Shown piece by piece: positions 49,518-57,722 of a stretch of DNA of 64,000 nucleotides. Under the pieces are notes generated by a model. The model was not told the origin of the DNA and did no database searches. It worked only from the letters and a program-made list of their open reading frames with translations. Source of the stretch: Rhodococcus sp. WMMA185. Its GTDB lineage: Bacteria; Actinomycetota; Actinomycetes; Mycobacteriales; Mycobacteriaceae. Numbering within the stretch: position 1 is the stretch's first letter; each line of letters starts with the position of its first letter. The translations under genes and the position numbers were made by a program. Location of the stretch: NCBI RefSeq assembly GCF_001767395.1, contig NZ_CP017014.1, positions 2,054,501-2,118,500 on the forward strand, read 5' to 3'.

Positions 49518-50541
49518 CCGGGTTGGTCTATGGGTGAGCGTTGTACCAATCGATCATCTCTTGGGGGTGTTCGGCGAAGTAGGTATAGCCGTGGTGGCGG
49601 ATAGGGGTGCCGTCAATCCACAACATCTCCTTGTCCTCAGCGGGGATGGCATCGTATATCGCTTGGACGTCGACTTCGCGGGTCATAGAGTCGTCTCGGA
49701 CTTGAACGACGAGGGTAGGGACGGTGACTGAGGTCGCGTAGCGGGTCATGTCGTAGTCGTCGACCTGGAAGCTTGTCAGAAGCTCGATGCAGGTTTCGAA
49801 GTGTCCGATGGCGTCGGGTACTCCCATGGATTCGAGTGCGCGTTCGGCGAAACTGCGGCCAGTCAGTGGCTGTATAGCGATCAGTGAGCGCACGCCCTCG
49901 AATTCCGAGGGATGATGAGTCATCGCAACAAGAGTGGCGTCGGCACCGATGCACAGACTCTGCAGTGAGATTGCCATGTCTTTGGTGTCGGGGCGCGACC
50001 GAATGTAGCGCAGTGAGCCGATGACGTCGCGCCATTCGATCAATCCGGTGGCGCAGATGCCCCCAGCTCCGGCTGAGCTGAGGCCGTGGTTTCGAAGGTC
50101 GTAGGCCAACACGTTGTAGCCGGCATCATGCAGAGCCTTGTACTTGGGAAGGAAGTCGACCTCGACGCCGTTGGAGCTGTTCCAGCCCTCGAGATGGCCG
50201 GGGTACCCCTGGCGGTTGGCGGGACCGAAGTGATTGCAGATCACTATGCGGGCGGAATCGCAGGGGATAAACCATCCCTCCAAGACGGTGCCATCGAGGG
50301 CGGGAAAGAAGACGTCTTCACTGTCGAGGCCAACGCTGTCGGGATGTTTGAGGATTGGGGTTCGTTCGGGGAACGCCAGACCACGGGCGATCGCCTCGGC
50401 GATCTCGGCTCCCATACCGGTTGCGCTGTCAGCCATTGCGAATCCTCCTCATGCGGTTTGGAACGAACGGCAAGCCGAAAACGCGTTTCAAGTATTGTGT
50501 CGCCGAAAAAGCTTGTTGCCCAACCAGACCAGTGGATCGTA
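49486..50541. mobile_element. Inserted segment with 32-bp direct repeats at the sdhB 3' end
   Basis: Direct repeats 49486-49517 and 50510-50541 match at 31 of 32 bases, with a core of 23 identical bases. They bound a 1,024-bp unit with one gene and visibly lower GC than its neighbours. Similarity stops sharply on the sdhB-internal side. There is no integrase, transposase or terminal inverted repeat. The pattern is that of integration into a gene's 3' end with the end rebuilt, or the scar of a larger island. Confidence 0.6.
49528..50436 (-). CDS. Alpha/beta hydrolase family protein, probably acquired
   Basis: 302 residues. An alpha/beta hydrolase fold is suggested by VICNHFGPANRQGYPGHLEG, YNVLAYDLRNHGLSSAG, a C-terminal acid in VQVRDDSMTRE and the histidines of TPIRHHGYTYFAEHP. 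The expected nucleophile elbow reads LQSLCIGADATL, with Cys in place of Ser (S-L-C-I-G), as in dienelactone-hydrolase-like enzymes. GAGGAGG precedes the ATG, and it lies 51 bp after sdhB on the same strand, so it may be expressed with the sdh operon. GC is lower than in neighbours. Substrate is unknown. Confidence 0.75.
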   Translation of the reverse strand: MADSATGMGAEIAEAIARGLAFPERTPILKHPDSVGLDSEDVFFPALDGTVLEGWFIPCDSARIVICNHFGPANRQGYPGHLEGWNSSNGVEVDFLPKYKALHDAGYNVLAYDLRNHGLSSAGAGGICATGLIEWRDVIGSLRYIRSRPDTKDMAISLQSLCIGADATLVAMTHHPSEFEGVRSLIAIQPLTGRSFAERALESMGVPDAIGHFETCIELLTSFQVDDYDMTRYATSVTVPTLVVQVRDDSMTREVDVQAIYDAIPAEDKEMLWIDGTPIRHHGYTYFAEHPQEMIDWYNAHP

Positions 50542-51243
50542 TCGTCGATCCACCACCCGCTCCTTCATCGGAATGATCGCGTTGTCGGTGATCTTGATGC
50601 CTTCCGGGCACACCTCGGTACAGCACTTGGTGATGTTGCACAATCCGAGACCATAAGCGTCCTGCGCCGAGTCACGGCGGTCGGCGGTGTCGAGGGGATG
50701 CATCTCGAGTTCGGCCACCCGAATGAAGAAGCGGGGACCGGAAAAAGCGGGTTTGTTGTCCTCATGGTCGCGGATTACGTGACAAGTGTTCTGACACAAG
50801 AAGCACTCGATGCACTTTCGGAACTCTTGGGAGCGTTCGACATCGATCTGCTGCATCCGGTACGCACCCGGCGCGAGGCCGGGCGGGGGCGTGAACGAGG
50901 GGACCTCGCGCGCCTTCTCGTAGTTGAACGACACATCGGTGACGAGATCGCGGATGACGGGAAACGCACGCATCGGTGTCACCGTCACCACCTCGTCCTC
51001 CGCGAACGTCGACATCCGCGTCATACACATCAAACGCGGTTGGCCGTTGATCTCCGCCGAACACGAACCGCACTTACCTGCCTTGCAGTTCCATCGCACC
51101 GCCAAGTCGGGGGCCTGGGTGGCCTGGAGTCGGTGAATGATGTCGAGCACCACTTCACCTTCGTTGACGGGAATCACATAATCCTCGAGGGCCCCATCGG
51201 CAGAGTCTCCACGCCAGACCCGGAACCGTGCGTCGTAACCCAT
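50488..51243 (-). CDS. sdhB: Succinate dehydrogenase iron-sulphur subunit (Sdh1 type)
   Basis: 251 residues. The N-terminal [2Fe-2S] domain shows RWNCKAGKCGSCSAEINGQPRLMC. The C-terminal part has CIECFLCQNTC and CNITKCCTEVCPEGIKIT, which hold the [4Fe-4S] and [3Fe-4S] centres. It carries electrons from SdhA to the membrane anchor. It starts one base after the sdhA stop. The last codons (HNT) come from the inserted segment; the ancestral tail is probably the GQS version at 49464-49517. Confidence 0.95.
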   Translation of the reverse strand: MGYDARFRVWRGDSADGALEDYVIPVNEGEVVLDIIHRLQATQAPDLAVRWNCKAGKCGSCSAEINGQPRLMCMTRMSTFAEDEVVTVTPMRAFPVIRDLVTDVSFNYEKAREVPSFTPPPGLAPGAYRMQQIDVERSQEFRKCIECFLCQNTCHVIRDHEDNKPAFSGPRFFIRVAELEMHPLDTADRRDSAQDAYGLGLCNITKCCTEVCPEGIKITDNAIIPMKERVVDRRYDPLVWLGNKLFRRHNT

Positions 51244-51244
51244 T

Positions 51245-53179
51245 TCATCCCTTCCTTCCCGGATGCTCTGCGAGTTCGGCGTCGGTGTAGTACTTGCTCA
51301 GTTCGTCGATATCGAAGAGCGCCAACAAGTCCTTACGCATCGGGGTCTGACGTTTTCGGGTGATCAGGACATCCGGCACGGCCGCGCCGGGATGCGCGGA
51401 CATGTCCCCGACCGCGCTGCACACGAGCAGGGTGTCGCGCCATTCGGCATCCATGGCCGGATGATCGTCACGGGTGTGCCCTCCGCGACTTTCGGTGCGC
51501 ATCTGCGCCGCCCGGGCGACGCACTCACTGACGATCACCATGTTCCGCAGGTCTACCGCGAGGTGCCAACCCGGGTTGAACTGACGGTGTCCTTCGACCT
51601 CGACACTGCCGATACGTTCCTTGATCTCATCGAGTGCGACAAGCGCCGCAGCGATCTCGTCTTCCTTCCGGATGATGCCGACGAGATCGTTCATGACTTG
51701 CTGCAGTTCGGTGTGAAGGGTGTAAGGGTTCTCGGACGTTCCGTCGTCCTCGGGCGAGGAATCGAACGGAGACAACAGCATTCGTGCCGCCGCATCTACA
51801 GAGCCAGGAGAGACGACGGGTCTGTCCGAGAGCGACTTCACGTACGAGGCAGCTCCGAGACCCGCGCGGCGTCCGAACACGAGCAGGTCCGACAGCGAAT
51901 TGCCGCCGAGCCGGTTGGAGCCGTGCATGCCGCCCGAGCACTCCCCCGCGGCGTACAGACCGGCGACGCTCGATGATCCGGTGTCGGGGTCGACCTCGAT
52001 CCCGCCCATCACGTAGTGGCAGGTCGGCCCAACCTCCATCTGTTCCTTGGTGATGTCGACGTCCGCTAGCTCCTTGAACTGGTGATACATCGACGGCAAT
52101 CGGCGGACGATTTCGTCGGCGGGCATACGCGAGGCGATGTCCAGAAACACGCCGCCGTGCGGAGTCTGCCTTCCGGCCTTGACTTCCGAATTGATGGCGC
52201 GCGCCACCTCGTCGCGGGGCAGCAGATCCGGTGTGCGGCGGTTGTTGTCGGAGTCCTTGTACCAGGCGTCGGCCTCTTCTTCGGTCTCGGCGTACTGACC
52301 TTTGAAGACTGGGGGGATGTAGGAGAACATGAACCGATCTCCCTCGGAGTTCTTCAGCACTCCCCCGTCGCCCCGCACACCTTCGGTGACGAGGATGCCC
52401 TTCACGCTGGGCGGCCACACCATGCCGGTCGGGTGGAATTGCACGAACTCCATGTTGATGAGGTCGGCCCCAGCGCGAAGGGCGAGCGCATGACCATCGC
52501 CGGTGTACTCCCACGAATTGGATGTCACCTTGAACGACTTGCCGATTCCTCCGGTCGCCATGACCACCGCGGGCGCCTCGAACAGCACGAAACGTCCACT
52601 CTCACGCCAATATCCGAACGCACCAGAGATTCGGTCGCCGTCTTTGAGGAGTTCGGAGATGGTGCATTCGGCAAAGATCTTGATTCGGTCCTCATAATCT
52701 CCGGTGGCGGCGAAATCCTCCTGTTGCAGCGATACGATCTTCTGCTGCATGGTTCGGATGATCTCGAGACCGGTGCGGTCGCCGACGTGCGCGAGACGAG
52801 GATAGGTGTGACCACCGAAATTGCGCTGGCTGATCCGGCCGTCGGCGGTGCGGTCGAACAGAGCACCGTAGGTTTCGAGTTCCCATACCCGATCCGGTGC
52901 TTCACGTGCGTGCAACTCGGCCATTCGCCAGTTGTTGAGGAACTTGCCACCTCGCATCGTGTCCCGAAAGTGGGTTTGCCACGTGTCCTTCTCGTTGGCA
53001 TTGCCCATTGCCGCTGCGCACCCACCCTCAGCCATGACGGTGTGGGCCTTGCCGAACAGCGACTTGCAGACGACGGCGACGGACAGGCCCTGCTCGCGGG
53101 CCTCGATGACCGCGCGCAGTCCGGCACCACCGGCACCGATCACCACGACGTCGTAGCTGTGCCGTTCGACTTCCGTCAT
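51245..53179 (-). CDS. sdhA: Succinate dehydrogenase flavoprotein subunit (Sdh1 type)
   Basis: 644 residues. FAD site VVVIGAGGAGLRAVIEAREQG; likely His-linked flavin in KAHTVMAEGGCAAAMGN; active-site segments VQFHPTGMVWPPSVKGILVTEGVRGDGG and GGMHGSNRLGGNSLSDLLVFGRRAG. It oxidises succinate to fumarate in the TCA cycle. The subunit sizes and order match Rv0248c of the Sdh1 complex rather than the four-gene SdhCDAB. AAAGGAG lies 5 nt before the ATG. Confidence 0.95.
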   Translation of the reverse strand: MTEVERHSYDVVVIGAGGAGLRAVIEAREQGLSVAVVCKSLFGKAHTVMAEGGCAAAMGNANEKDTWQTHFRDTMRGGKFLNNWRMAELHAREAPDRVWELETYGALFDRTADGRISQRNFGGHTYPRLAHVGDRTGLEIIRTMQQKIVSLQQEDFAATGDYEDRIKIFAECTISELLKDGDRISGAFGYWRESGRFVLFEAPAVVMATGGIGKSFKVTSNSWEYTGDGHALALRAGADLINMEFVQFHPTGMVWPPSVKGILVTEGVRGDGGVLKNSEGDRFMFSYIPPVFKGQYAETEEEADAWYKDSDNNRRTPDLLPRDEVARAINSEVKAGRQTPHGGVFLDIASRMPADEIVRRLPSMYHQFKELADVDITKEQMEVGPTCHYVMGGIEVDPDTGSSSVAGLYAAGECSGGMHGSNRLGGNSLSDLLVFGRRAGLGAASYVKSLSDRPVVSPGSVDAAARMLLSPFDSSPEDDGTSENPYTLHTELQQVMNDLVGIIRKEDEIAAALVALDEIKERIGSVEVEGHRQFNPGWHLAVDLRNMVIVSECVARAAQMRTESRGGHTRDDHPAMDAEWRDTLLVCSAVGDMSAHPGAAVPDVLITRKRQTPMRKDLLALFDIDELSKYYTDAELAEHPGRKG

Positions 53180-53266
53180 TGTGCTCCTTTGGTGCTATCG
53201 ACTCGAGTTCTCATACATTGCCGAACGTCGTCGGCCTCACAGCCGTCTCGAGCCCGGACTGGCAAA

Positions 53267-54091
53267 TCAATTGATCAGGCGGAGGTCGGATAGCGTTCCA
53301 CTCGCCACGAGCATCACGTAGAAGTCGGTGAACATCAGCGTGCCCAGCGTGATCCACGCGAATTGCATGTGACGGGTGTTCAGCTTGCTCACCTGTGTCC
53401 AGATCCAGTACCGAACCGGGTGTTTGGAGAAGTGCGTGAGCCGGCCACCGGTGACATGCCGGCACGAGTGGCACGAGACGGTGTACGTCCACAGCAGGAT
53501 GACGTTGCCCACCAGAATCAAGGTCCCGAGTCCGATGCCGAACCTGCCGTCCGCGCCGCGGAACGAGCCAACTGCGTCATAAGTGTTGATCGCGGAGATG
53601 ACCACCGCGAAGTAGAAAAAGTAGCGGTGCACGTTCTGGACGATCAGCGGAAAACGCGTTTCACCCGAGTAGGTGCTATGCGGCTCGGCGACCGCGCACG
53701 CGGGCGGTGCAAGCCAAACCGACCGGTAGTAGGCCTTGCGGTAGTAGTAGCAGGTGAGCCGGAATCCGAGCAGGAGCGGCAACACCAGGAATCCGAGCGG
53801 AATGATCATCGGCAATTCGCCGATAGGCGTGCCGAAGTGGCTCGAGCCCGGCACGCAGGACGTACTCAAGCACGGTGAGTAGAAGGGTGTCAGGTAGTGA
53901 TATTCGTCGACCCAATACGCCGTTCTGACCCACGAACGGATCGACGCGTAGATCACGAACGCGGACAGACCGAGCACCGTGAGCAGCGGCAACTGCCACC
54001 ACCGGTCGGTGCGGAGCGTGCGTTCGGCTATCTGGGCACGCGTCGGAGCCCCGACGCCAGCACTACCGGGATTCTTCGGCGGCGCGCTCAT
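53267..54091 (-). CDS. sdhC: Succinate dehydrogenase membrane anchor (Sdh1, Rv0249c-like)
   Basis: 274 residues with about five membrane helices, including WWQLPLLTVLGLSAFVIYASI, PMIIPLGFLVLPLLLGFRLTCYYY, FFYFAVVISAINTYDAV and GTLILVGNVILLWTYTVSCHSCRH. Several histidines near helix ends (NVHRYFF, CHSCRHV, RHMQFAW) could bind haem or quinone. It is a single-subunit anchor, so the complex would be a three-subunit type passing electrons to menaquinone. The ATG overlaps the stop of the small upstream gene (ATGA). Confidence 0.9.
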   Translation of the reverse strand: MSAPPKNPGSAGVGAPTRAQIAERTLRTDRWWQLPLLTVLGLSAFVIYASIRSWVRTAYWVDEYHYLTPFYSPCLSTSCVPGSSHFGTPIGELPMIIPLGFLVLPLLLGFRLTCYYYRKAYYRSVWLAPPACAVAEPHSTYSGETRFPLIVQNVHRYFFYFAVVISAINTYDAVGSFRGADGRFGIGLGTLILVGNVILLWTYTVSCHSCRHVTGGRLTHFSKHPVRYWIWTQVSKLNTRHMQFAWITLGTLMFTDFYVMLVASGTLSDLRLIN

Positions 54092-54369
54092 TCGCGCCCG
54101 TAGTGGAGTCCGCCCAGACCCTCGTCATCGACGCCCCGCCACATCGACGCGTCGTACGGGGTATCGGACACCTTGATTCGTTCCTCCGATGGGCGAGAGG
54201 TACGCGGAGGCGAGGAGTCGAGTTCTCGTGCATCGATCTCGAGCCGCTCGAGATCATTATCAAGTCGCCGCACGGGTGCGGCATCGCCGTACATCGAACG
54301 CAGCGAACCGACGCAGCGCCGCAGACGGTCGATCGTGCGGTTCAATTCGAGCATCTCGGAGGTCGACAT
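54088..54369 (-). CDS. Conserved small protein at the head of the sdh operon (Rv0250c-like)
   Basis: 93 residues, soluble and charged. The N-terminal half is a probable coiled helix (MLELNRTIDRLRRCVGSLRSMYGD...RRLDNDLERLEID); the C-terminal block KVSDTPYDASMWRGVDDEGLGG is the conserved part and matches what I recall of Rv0250c. Function is unknown. Coupling to sdhC by an ATGA overlap points to a role in Sdh1 assembly or control. Confidence 0.82.
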   Translation of the reverse strand: MSTSEMLELNRTIDRLRRCVGSLRSMYGDAAPVRRLDNDLERLEIDARELDSSPPRTSRPSEERIKVSDTPYDASMWRGVDDEGLGGLHYGRE

Positions 54370-54413
54370 GAAATCTCTCCCAACCCCGCCGAATAGTCGT
54401 GACGTTGCTCACA

Positions 54414-55157
54414 CTACCGGTAAACGGGGAGCTTGGGGGTGATTTCCGGCCGCGGTGAGTCGCGAGCCAGGTCCAGCATCGAGCTCAACCAGGCGCTGTC
54501 GAACCACCCGGGCGCCGCTGCGGCAAAAGACGCGGCTTGCAGGCTTCCACTGCCAGCGGGGATGGACCCGACGACATCGACGCCGGTCACCGCGGGCAGG
54601 TCGTCAAGATTGCATTGCTCAGCGAGCCCGGGCTCGTGCGGCCACGAGCCGATCACGATTCCGGCGCAGGCGAGCCGCTCGGCCGTCAGCGCTCGGATGG
54701 TGAGTTCGGTGTGGTTGAGAGTGCCGAGTCCGGCTGCCGCCACCACAACGGTCGGTGCGTCGAGCGCCCGCGCGAGATCAACGAGAGTAAATCCATCGAC
54801 TCCCAGTCGCACCAGCAGACCGCCCGCCCCCTCGACGAGCACCAGGTCGCGTTCGGCGTCCAGCGCCCTCACGCTCTCTACGACGTCGGCGCACCGCACC
54901 ATCGGCAGTCCGGCACGACGGGCCGCAGCAGCGGGGGCGAGCGGATCCGGGTAGCGGGCGAGTTCGAGCACCGCCGCCACGCCGGACAGTCTCCTCACCT
55001 CCGCAAGGTCACCCGGCTGTCCCGGAGCGACTCCGGTTTGCGCGGGCTTGCAAACCGCCACGGACAGACCCGCAGCCCGCGCTACGGCTGCGAGCGCTGC
55101 CGTAGCCACGGTCTTACCCACGTCCGTCGAGGTACCGGTGATCAGGACGATACTCAT
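54414..55157 (-). CDS. bioD: Dethiobiotin synthetase
   Basis: 247 residues. P-loop [17 protein letters not shown], substrate segment CKPAQTGV, and [12 protein letters not shown] are the family marks. It closes the ureido ring of 7,8-diaminononanoate using ATP and CO2. The ATG overlaps the bioF stop (ATGA). It lies 44 bp from the sdh operon start, facing the same way, so the sdh promoter must lie within or just after bioD. Confidence 0.95.
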   Translation of the reverse strand: MSIVLITGTSTDVGKTVATAALAAVARAAGLSVAVCKPAQTGVAPGQPGDLAEVRRLSGVAAVLELARYPDPLAPAAAARRAGLPMVRCADVVESVRALDAERDLVLVEGAGGLLVRLGVDGFTLVDLARALDAPTVVVAAAGLGTLNHTELTIRALTAERLACAGIVIGSWPHEPGLAEQCNLDDLPAVTGVDVVGSIPAGSGSLQAASFAAAAPGWFDSAWLSSMLDLARDSPRPEITPKLPVYR

Positions 55158-56296
55158 GCCCACGCTCCCTCGAGGACGTCCGCCAGCACGGTCTCGATCC
55201 GAGCCAGTTCCTCGGGGCCGAGCGTCGCCCGGGCAGTGAGCCGCAGGCGCGACGTGCCCTCCGGCACGGACGGAGGTCGGAAGCAGCCGACGTGCAATCC
55301 CTGTTCCCGGCACGCAGCTGCGGCGTCGACCGCCCGCTGCGGGTCGCCGAGAATCACCGAAACAACAGCAGACTCGGGCGTCCCCGCCCCTGTGAATCGG
55401 GCAAGGTCGCGGGCTCGGTCCAGTACGGTGCCGGCGCGATCGGGCTCGGCTCGCAAGATCGAGAGCGCCGCGCGCGCCGCTCCCACCGACGCCGGGGCCA
55501 AACCCGTGTCGAAGATGAACGTGCGTGCTGAATCGATGAGGTGTGCGCGGACCTTTTCGGAGGCGAGAACCGCACCACCCTGGCTGGCGAGAGACTTCGA
55601 CAAAGTGGCCGTCACGACGATGTCCGGTTCGCCCGCCAGCCCCACTTCGTGCACCAGGCCTCGCCCACCGCTGCCGCGAACACCGATGCCGTGGGCCTCG
55701 TCTACGAGTAGGAACGCGCCGAATTCCCGGCATACCCGGTGTAGTCCGACCAAGGGCGAAAGATCGCCGTCCGCGCTGAACACCGAATCGGTGATCACGA
55801 GTGCACGCTCCTCGGTCCGGTTGGCCAGCGCGCTGCGAACGAACTCGACGTTCGAATGCGGGGCAACGTCGACGCGAGCGCGGGACAGCCGGCAGGCATC
55901 CACGAGTGAGGCATGACTTCCGGCGTCGGAGACGATCAGCGATCCGGCGCCGGACAGCGCGGTGACGGCGCCCAGATTCGCGGTGTAACCGGAGGAAAAC
56001 ACCAGACCGGATTCGGCGCCGACAAACTCCGCGAACTCCCTTTCGAGCAGATCGTGTTCGGTGGTCGACCCGGTGACCAACCGCGAGCCGGTGGCCCCCG
56101 CACCCCACCTTCGTAGCGCAGTCGTCGCCCCGCGTACCACCTCGGGATGGCGCACGAGGCCGAGGTAATCGTTCGACGCCAGATCGATGAGTCCACTACC
56201 GGAGGTGCGAGGACGCAACTCGCGGCGCAGTCCGGCAGCACGTCGCCGGTACTCGATGTCGTCGAGCCAGGTGGACGGGGCGCGGTCGGTGCTCAC
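55154..56296 (-). CDS. bioF: 8-amino-7-oxononanoate synthase
   Basis: 380 residues from the GTG at 56296. The PLP lysine is in [49 protein letters not shown] and [13 protein letters not shown] are standard. It condenses pimeloyl thioester with alanine. An ATG 4 codons upstream (56308) is in frame, but it lies within a -10-like TATGGT (56304-56309, minus strand) placed 7 nt before the GTG, which favours a leaderless GTG start. The BioQ-type operator is just upstream. Confidence 0.94.
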   Translation of the reverse strand: MSTDRAPSTWLDDIEYRRRAAGLRRELRPRTSGSGLIDLASNDYLGLVRHPEVVRGATTALRRWGAGATGSRLVTGSTTEHDLLEREFAEFVGAESGLVFSSGYTANLGAVTALSGAGSLIVSDAGSHASLVDACRLSRARVDVAPHSNVEFVRSALANRTEERALVITDSVFSADGDLSPLVGLHRVCREFGAFLLVDEAHGIGVRGSGGRGLVHEVGLAGEPDIVVTATLSKSLASQGGAVLASEKVRAHLIDSARTFIFDTGLAPASVGAARAALSILRAEPDRAGTVLDRARDLARFTGAGTPESAVVSVILGDPQRAVDAAAACREQGLHVGCFRPPSVPEGTSRLRLTARATLGPEELARIETVLADVLEGAWA

Positions 56297-56315
56297 CCAC
56301 AGCACCATACGCGAC

Positions 56316-56330
56316 TTGAACGGTGTTCAA
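56316..56330. promoter_or_regulatory. BioQ-type operator between bioF and bioA
   Basis: A perfect palindrome TTGAAC-GGT-GTTCAA, fitting TGAAC-N3-GTTCA. It sits 7 bp beyond the presumed bioF -10 and about 30 bp before that of bioA, so one bound dimer could block both. Confidence 0.75.
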
Positions 56331-56360
56331 CCCGGTATGGGGTCACATTCTTCGGGTGGC

Positions 56361-56366
56361 TAGAGT
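56361..56366 (+). promoter_or_regulatory. -10 element of bioA (leaderless)
   Basis: TAGAGT ends 6 nt before the bioA GTG. No Shine-Dalgarno sequence is present between them. Confidence 0.45.
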
Positions 56367-56372
56367 CGAGCG

Positions 56373-57665
56373 GTGACCTACCCGAGCCTGTCCGTCGACG
56401 ACATCTCCACCCTCGACGCCTCCCTGCTCTGGCATCCGTACGGCGCATTCCCTGCTTCGACGGCCCCACTCGTCGTAGCCTCGGCGAACGGGACCCGGCT
56501 CACCCTTGCCGACGGGCGCGAACTCGTCGACGGTATGAGTTCCTGGTGGGCCGCGGTGCACGGCTACCGGCATCCTGTCCTGGACGCGGCCGCCACCGCA
56601 CAACTCGGTCGGATGAGTCATGTCATGTTCGGCGGTCTGACCCACGAACCGGCTGCCAGGCTGGCGCAACTGCTCGTGGATAACTCCCCGGACGGTTTGG
56701 ACAAGGTCTTCCTCGCGGACTCGGGCTCGGTGTCCGTCGAGGTCGCGATCAAGATGTGTCTGCAGTACTGGCGAAGCCGCGGCACGGTGGGCAGGCATCG
56801 ACTGCTCACCTGGCGCGGCGGCTATCACGGCGACACGTTCGCGCCGATGAGCGTCTGCGACCCTGATGGCGGAATGCACTCGCTGTGGACGGACGTGCTG
56901 GCACGGCAGGTGTTCGCGCCACCGCCGCCGCGCGAGTTCGACGCCGGCTACGTCGCGGAGTTCGAACGTCTCGTTCAGTCACATTCGTCCGAATTGGCGG
57001 CGATCATCGTAGAACCGGTGGTACAGGGTGCGGGCGGCATGCGGTTTCACGATCCCCGGTACCTGTCGGAACTTCGACGGATCTGCGACGAGCACGAACT
57101 ACTGCTGGTGTTCGACGAGATAGCCACCGGATTCGGCCGAACCGGAGAGTGGTTCGCTGCCGACCACGCCCGGGTGAGCCCCGACATCATGTGCGTCGGT
57201 AAAGCCCTCACAGGCGGATACATGACTCTCGCCGCTACCCTCTGCTCCAGCGAGGTCGCCGAGACCATCAGTTCCGGAGACGCCGGTGGGCTGATGCATG
57301 GGCCGACGTTCATGGCCAATCCCCTCGCCTGCGCTGTCGCAGTGGCCTCGATCGAACTGCTGCGCTCACGCGACTGGCGAGGTGAGGTCGCCGCCCTGAA
57401 CGCCGGACTCGAATCGGGCCTGAGGCCTGCGGTCGACCTCCCCGGAGTCCGAGACGTCCGCGTTCTCGGTGGCATCGGAGTGATCGAGCTGGCGAACCCG
57501 GTGGACATGCAGGAGGTCACCGACGCAGCCGTGGCTTCCGGGGTGTGGCTACGGCCGTTCCGCAACCTGATCTATGCGATGCCGCCCTACGTGTGCACCG
57601 CCGACGAGGTGCGGACCATTGCAGCAGGAATGTGCGCGGCGGCTCATAGTCAGAGCGCCGCCTGA
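56373..57665 (+). CDS. bioA: Adenosylmethionine-8-amino-7-oxononanoate aminotransferase
   Basis: 430 residues, class III aminotransferase. The PLP lysine is in [70 protein letters not shown] and [19 protein letters not shown] are BioA marks. It uses S-adenosylmethionine as amino donor to form 7,8-diaminononanoate. It is divergent from bioFD with the shared operator. The GTG start lacks a ribosome site and follows a -10-like element. Confidence 0.95.
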   Translation: MTYPSLSVDDISTLDASLLWHPYGAFPASTAPLVVASANGTRLTLADGRELVDGMSSWWAAVHGYRHPVLDAAATAQLGRMSHVMFGGLTHEPAARLAQLLVDNSPDGLDKVFLADSGSVSVEVAIKMCLQYWRSRGTVGRHRLLTWRGGYHGDTFAPMSVCDPDGGMHSLWTDVLARQVFAPPPPREFDAGYVAEFERLVQSHSSELAAIIVEPVVQGAGGMRFHDPRYLSELRRICDEHELLLVFDEIATGFGRTGEWFAADHARVSPDIMCVGKALTGGYMTLAATLCSSEVAETISSGDAGGLMHGPTFMANPLACAVAVASIELLRSRDWRGEVAALNAGLESGLRPAVDLPGVRDVRVLGGIGVIELANPVDMQEVTDAAVASGVWLRPFRNLIYAMPPYVCTADEVRTIAAGMCAAAHSQSAA

Positions 57666-57722
57666 CCGGCGAGGAGTGGTCGAAAAGAGAGCAGAACGGC
57701 TGCGGGCACTACTGTTTTCGAT

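Noticed and set aside
49486-50541. An IS element
   Set aside because: No transposase and no terminal inverted repeats; the repeats are long and contain real sdhB coding sequence.
54414-56108. A 564-codon frame joining bioD to a frame inside bioF
   Set aside because: The first 317 codons are a shadow of bioF. bioD starts at 55157 with an ATGA overlap.
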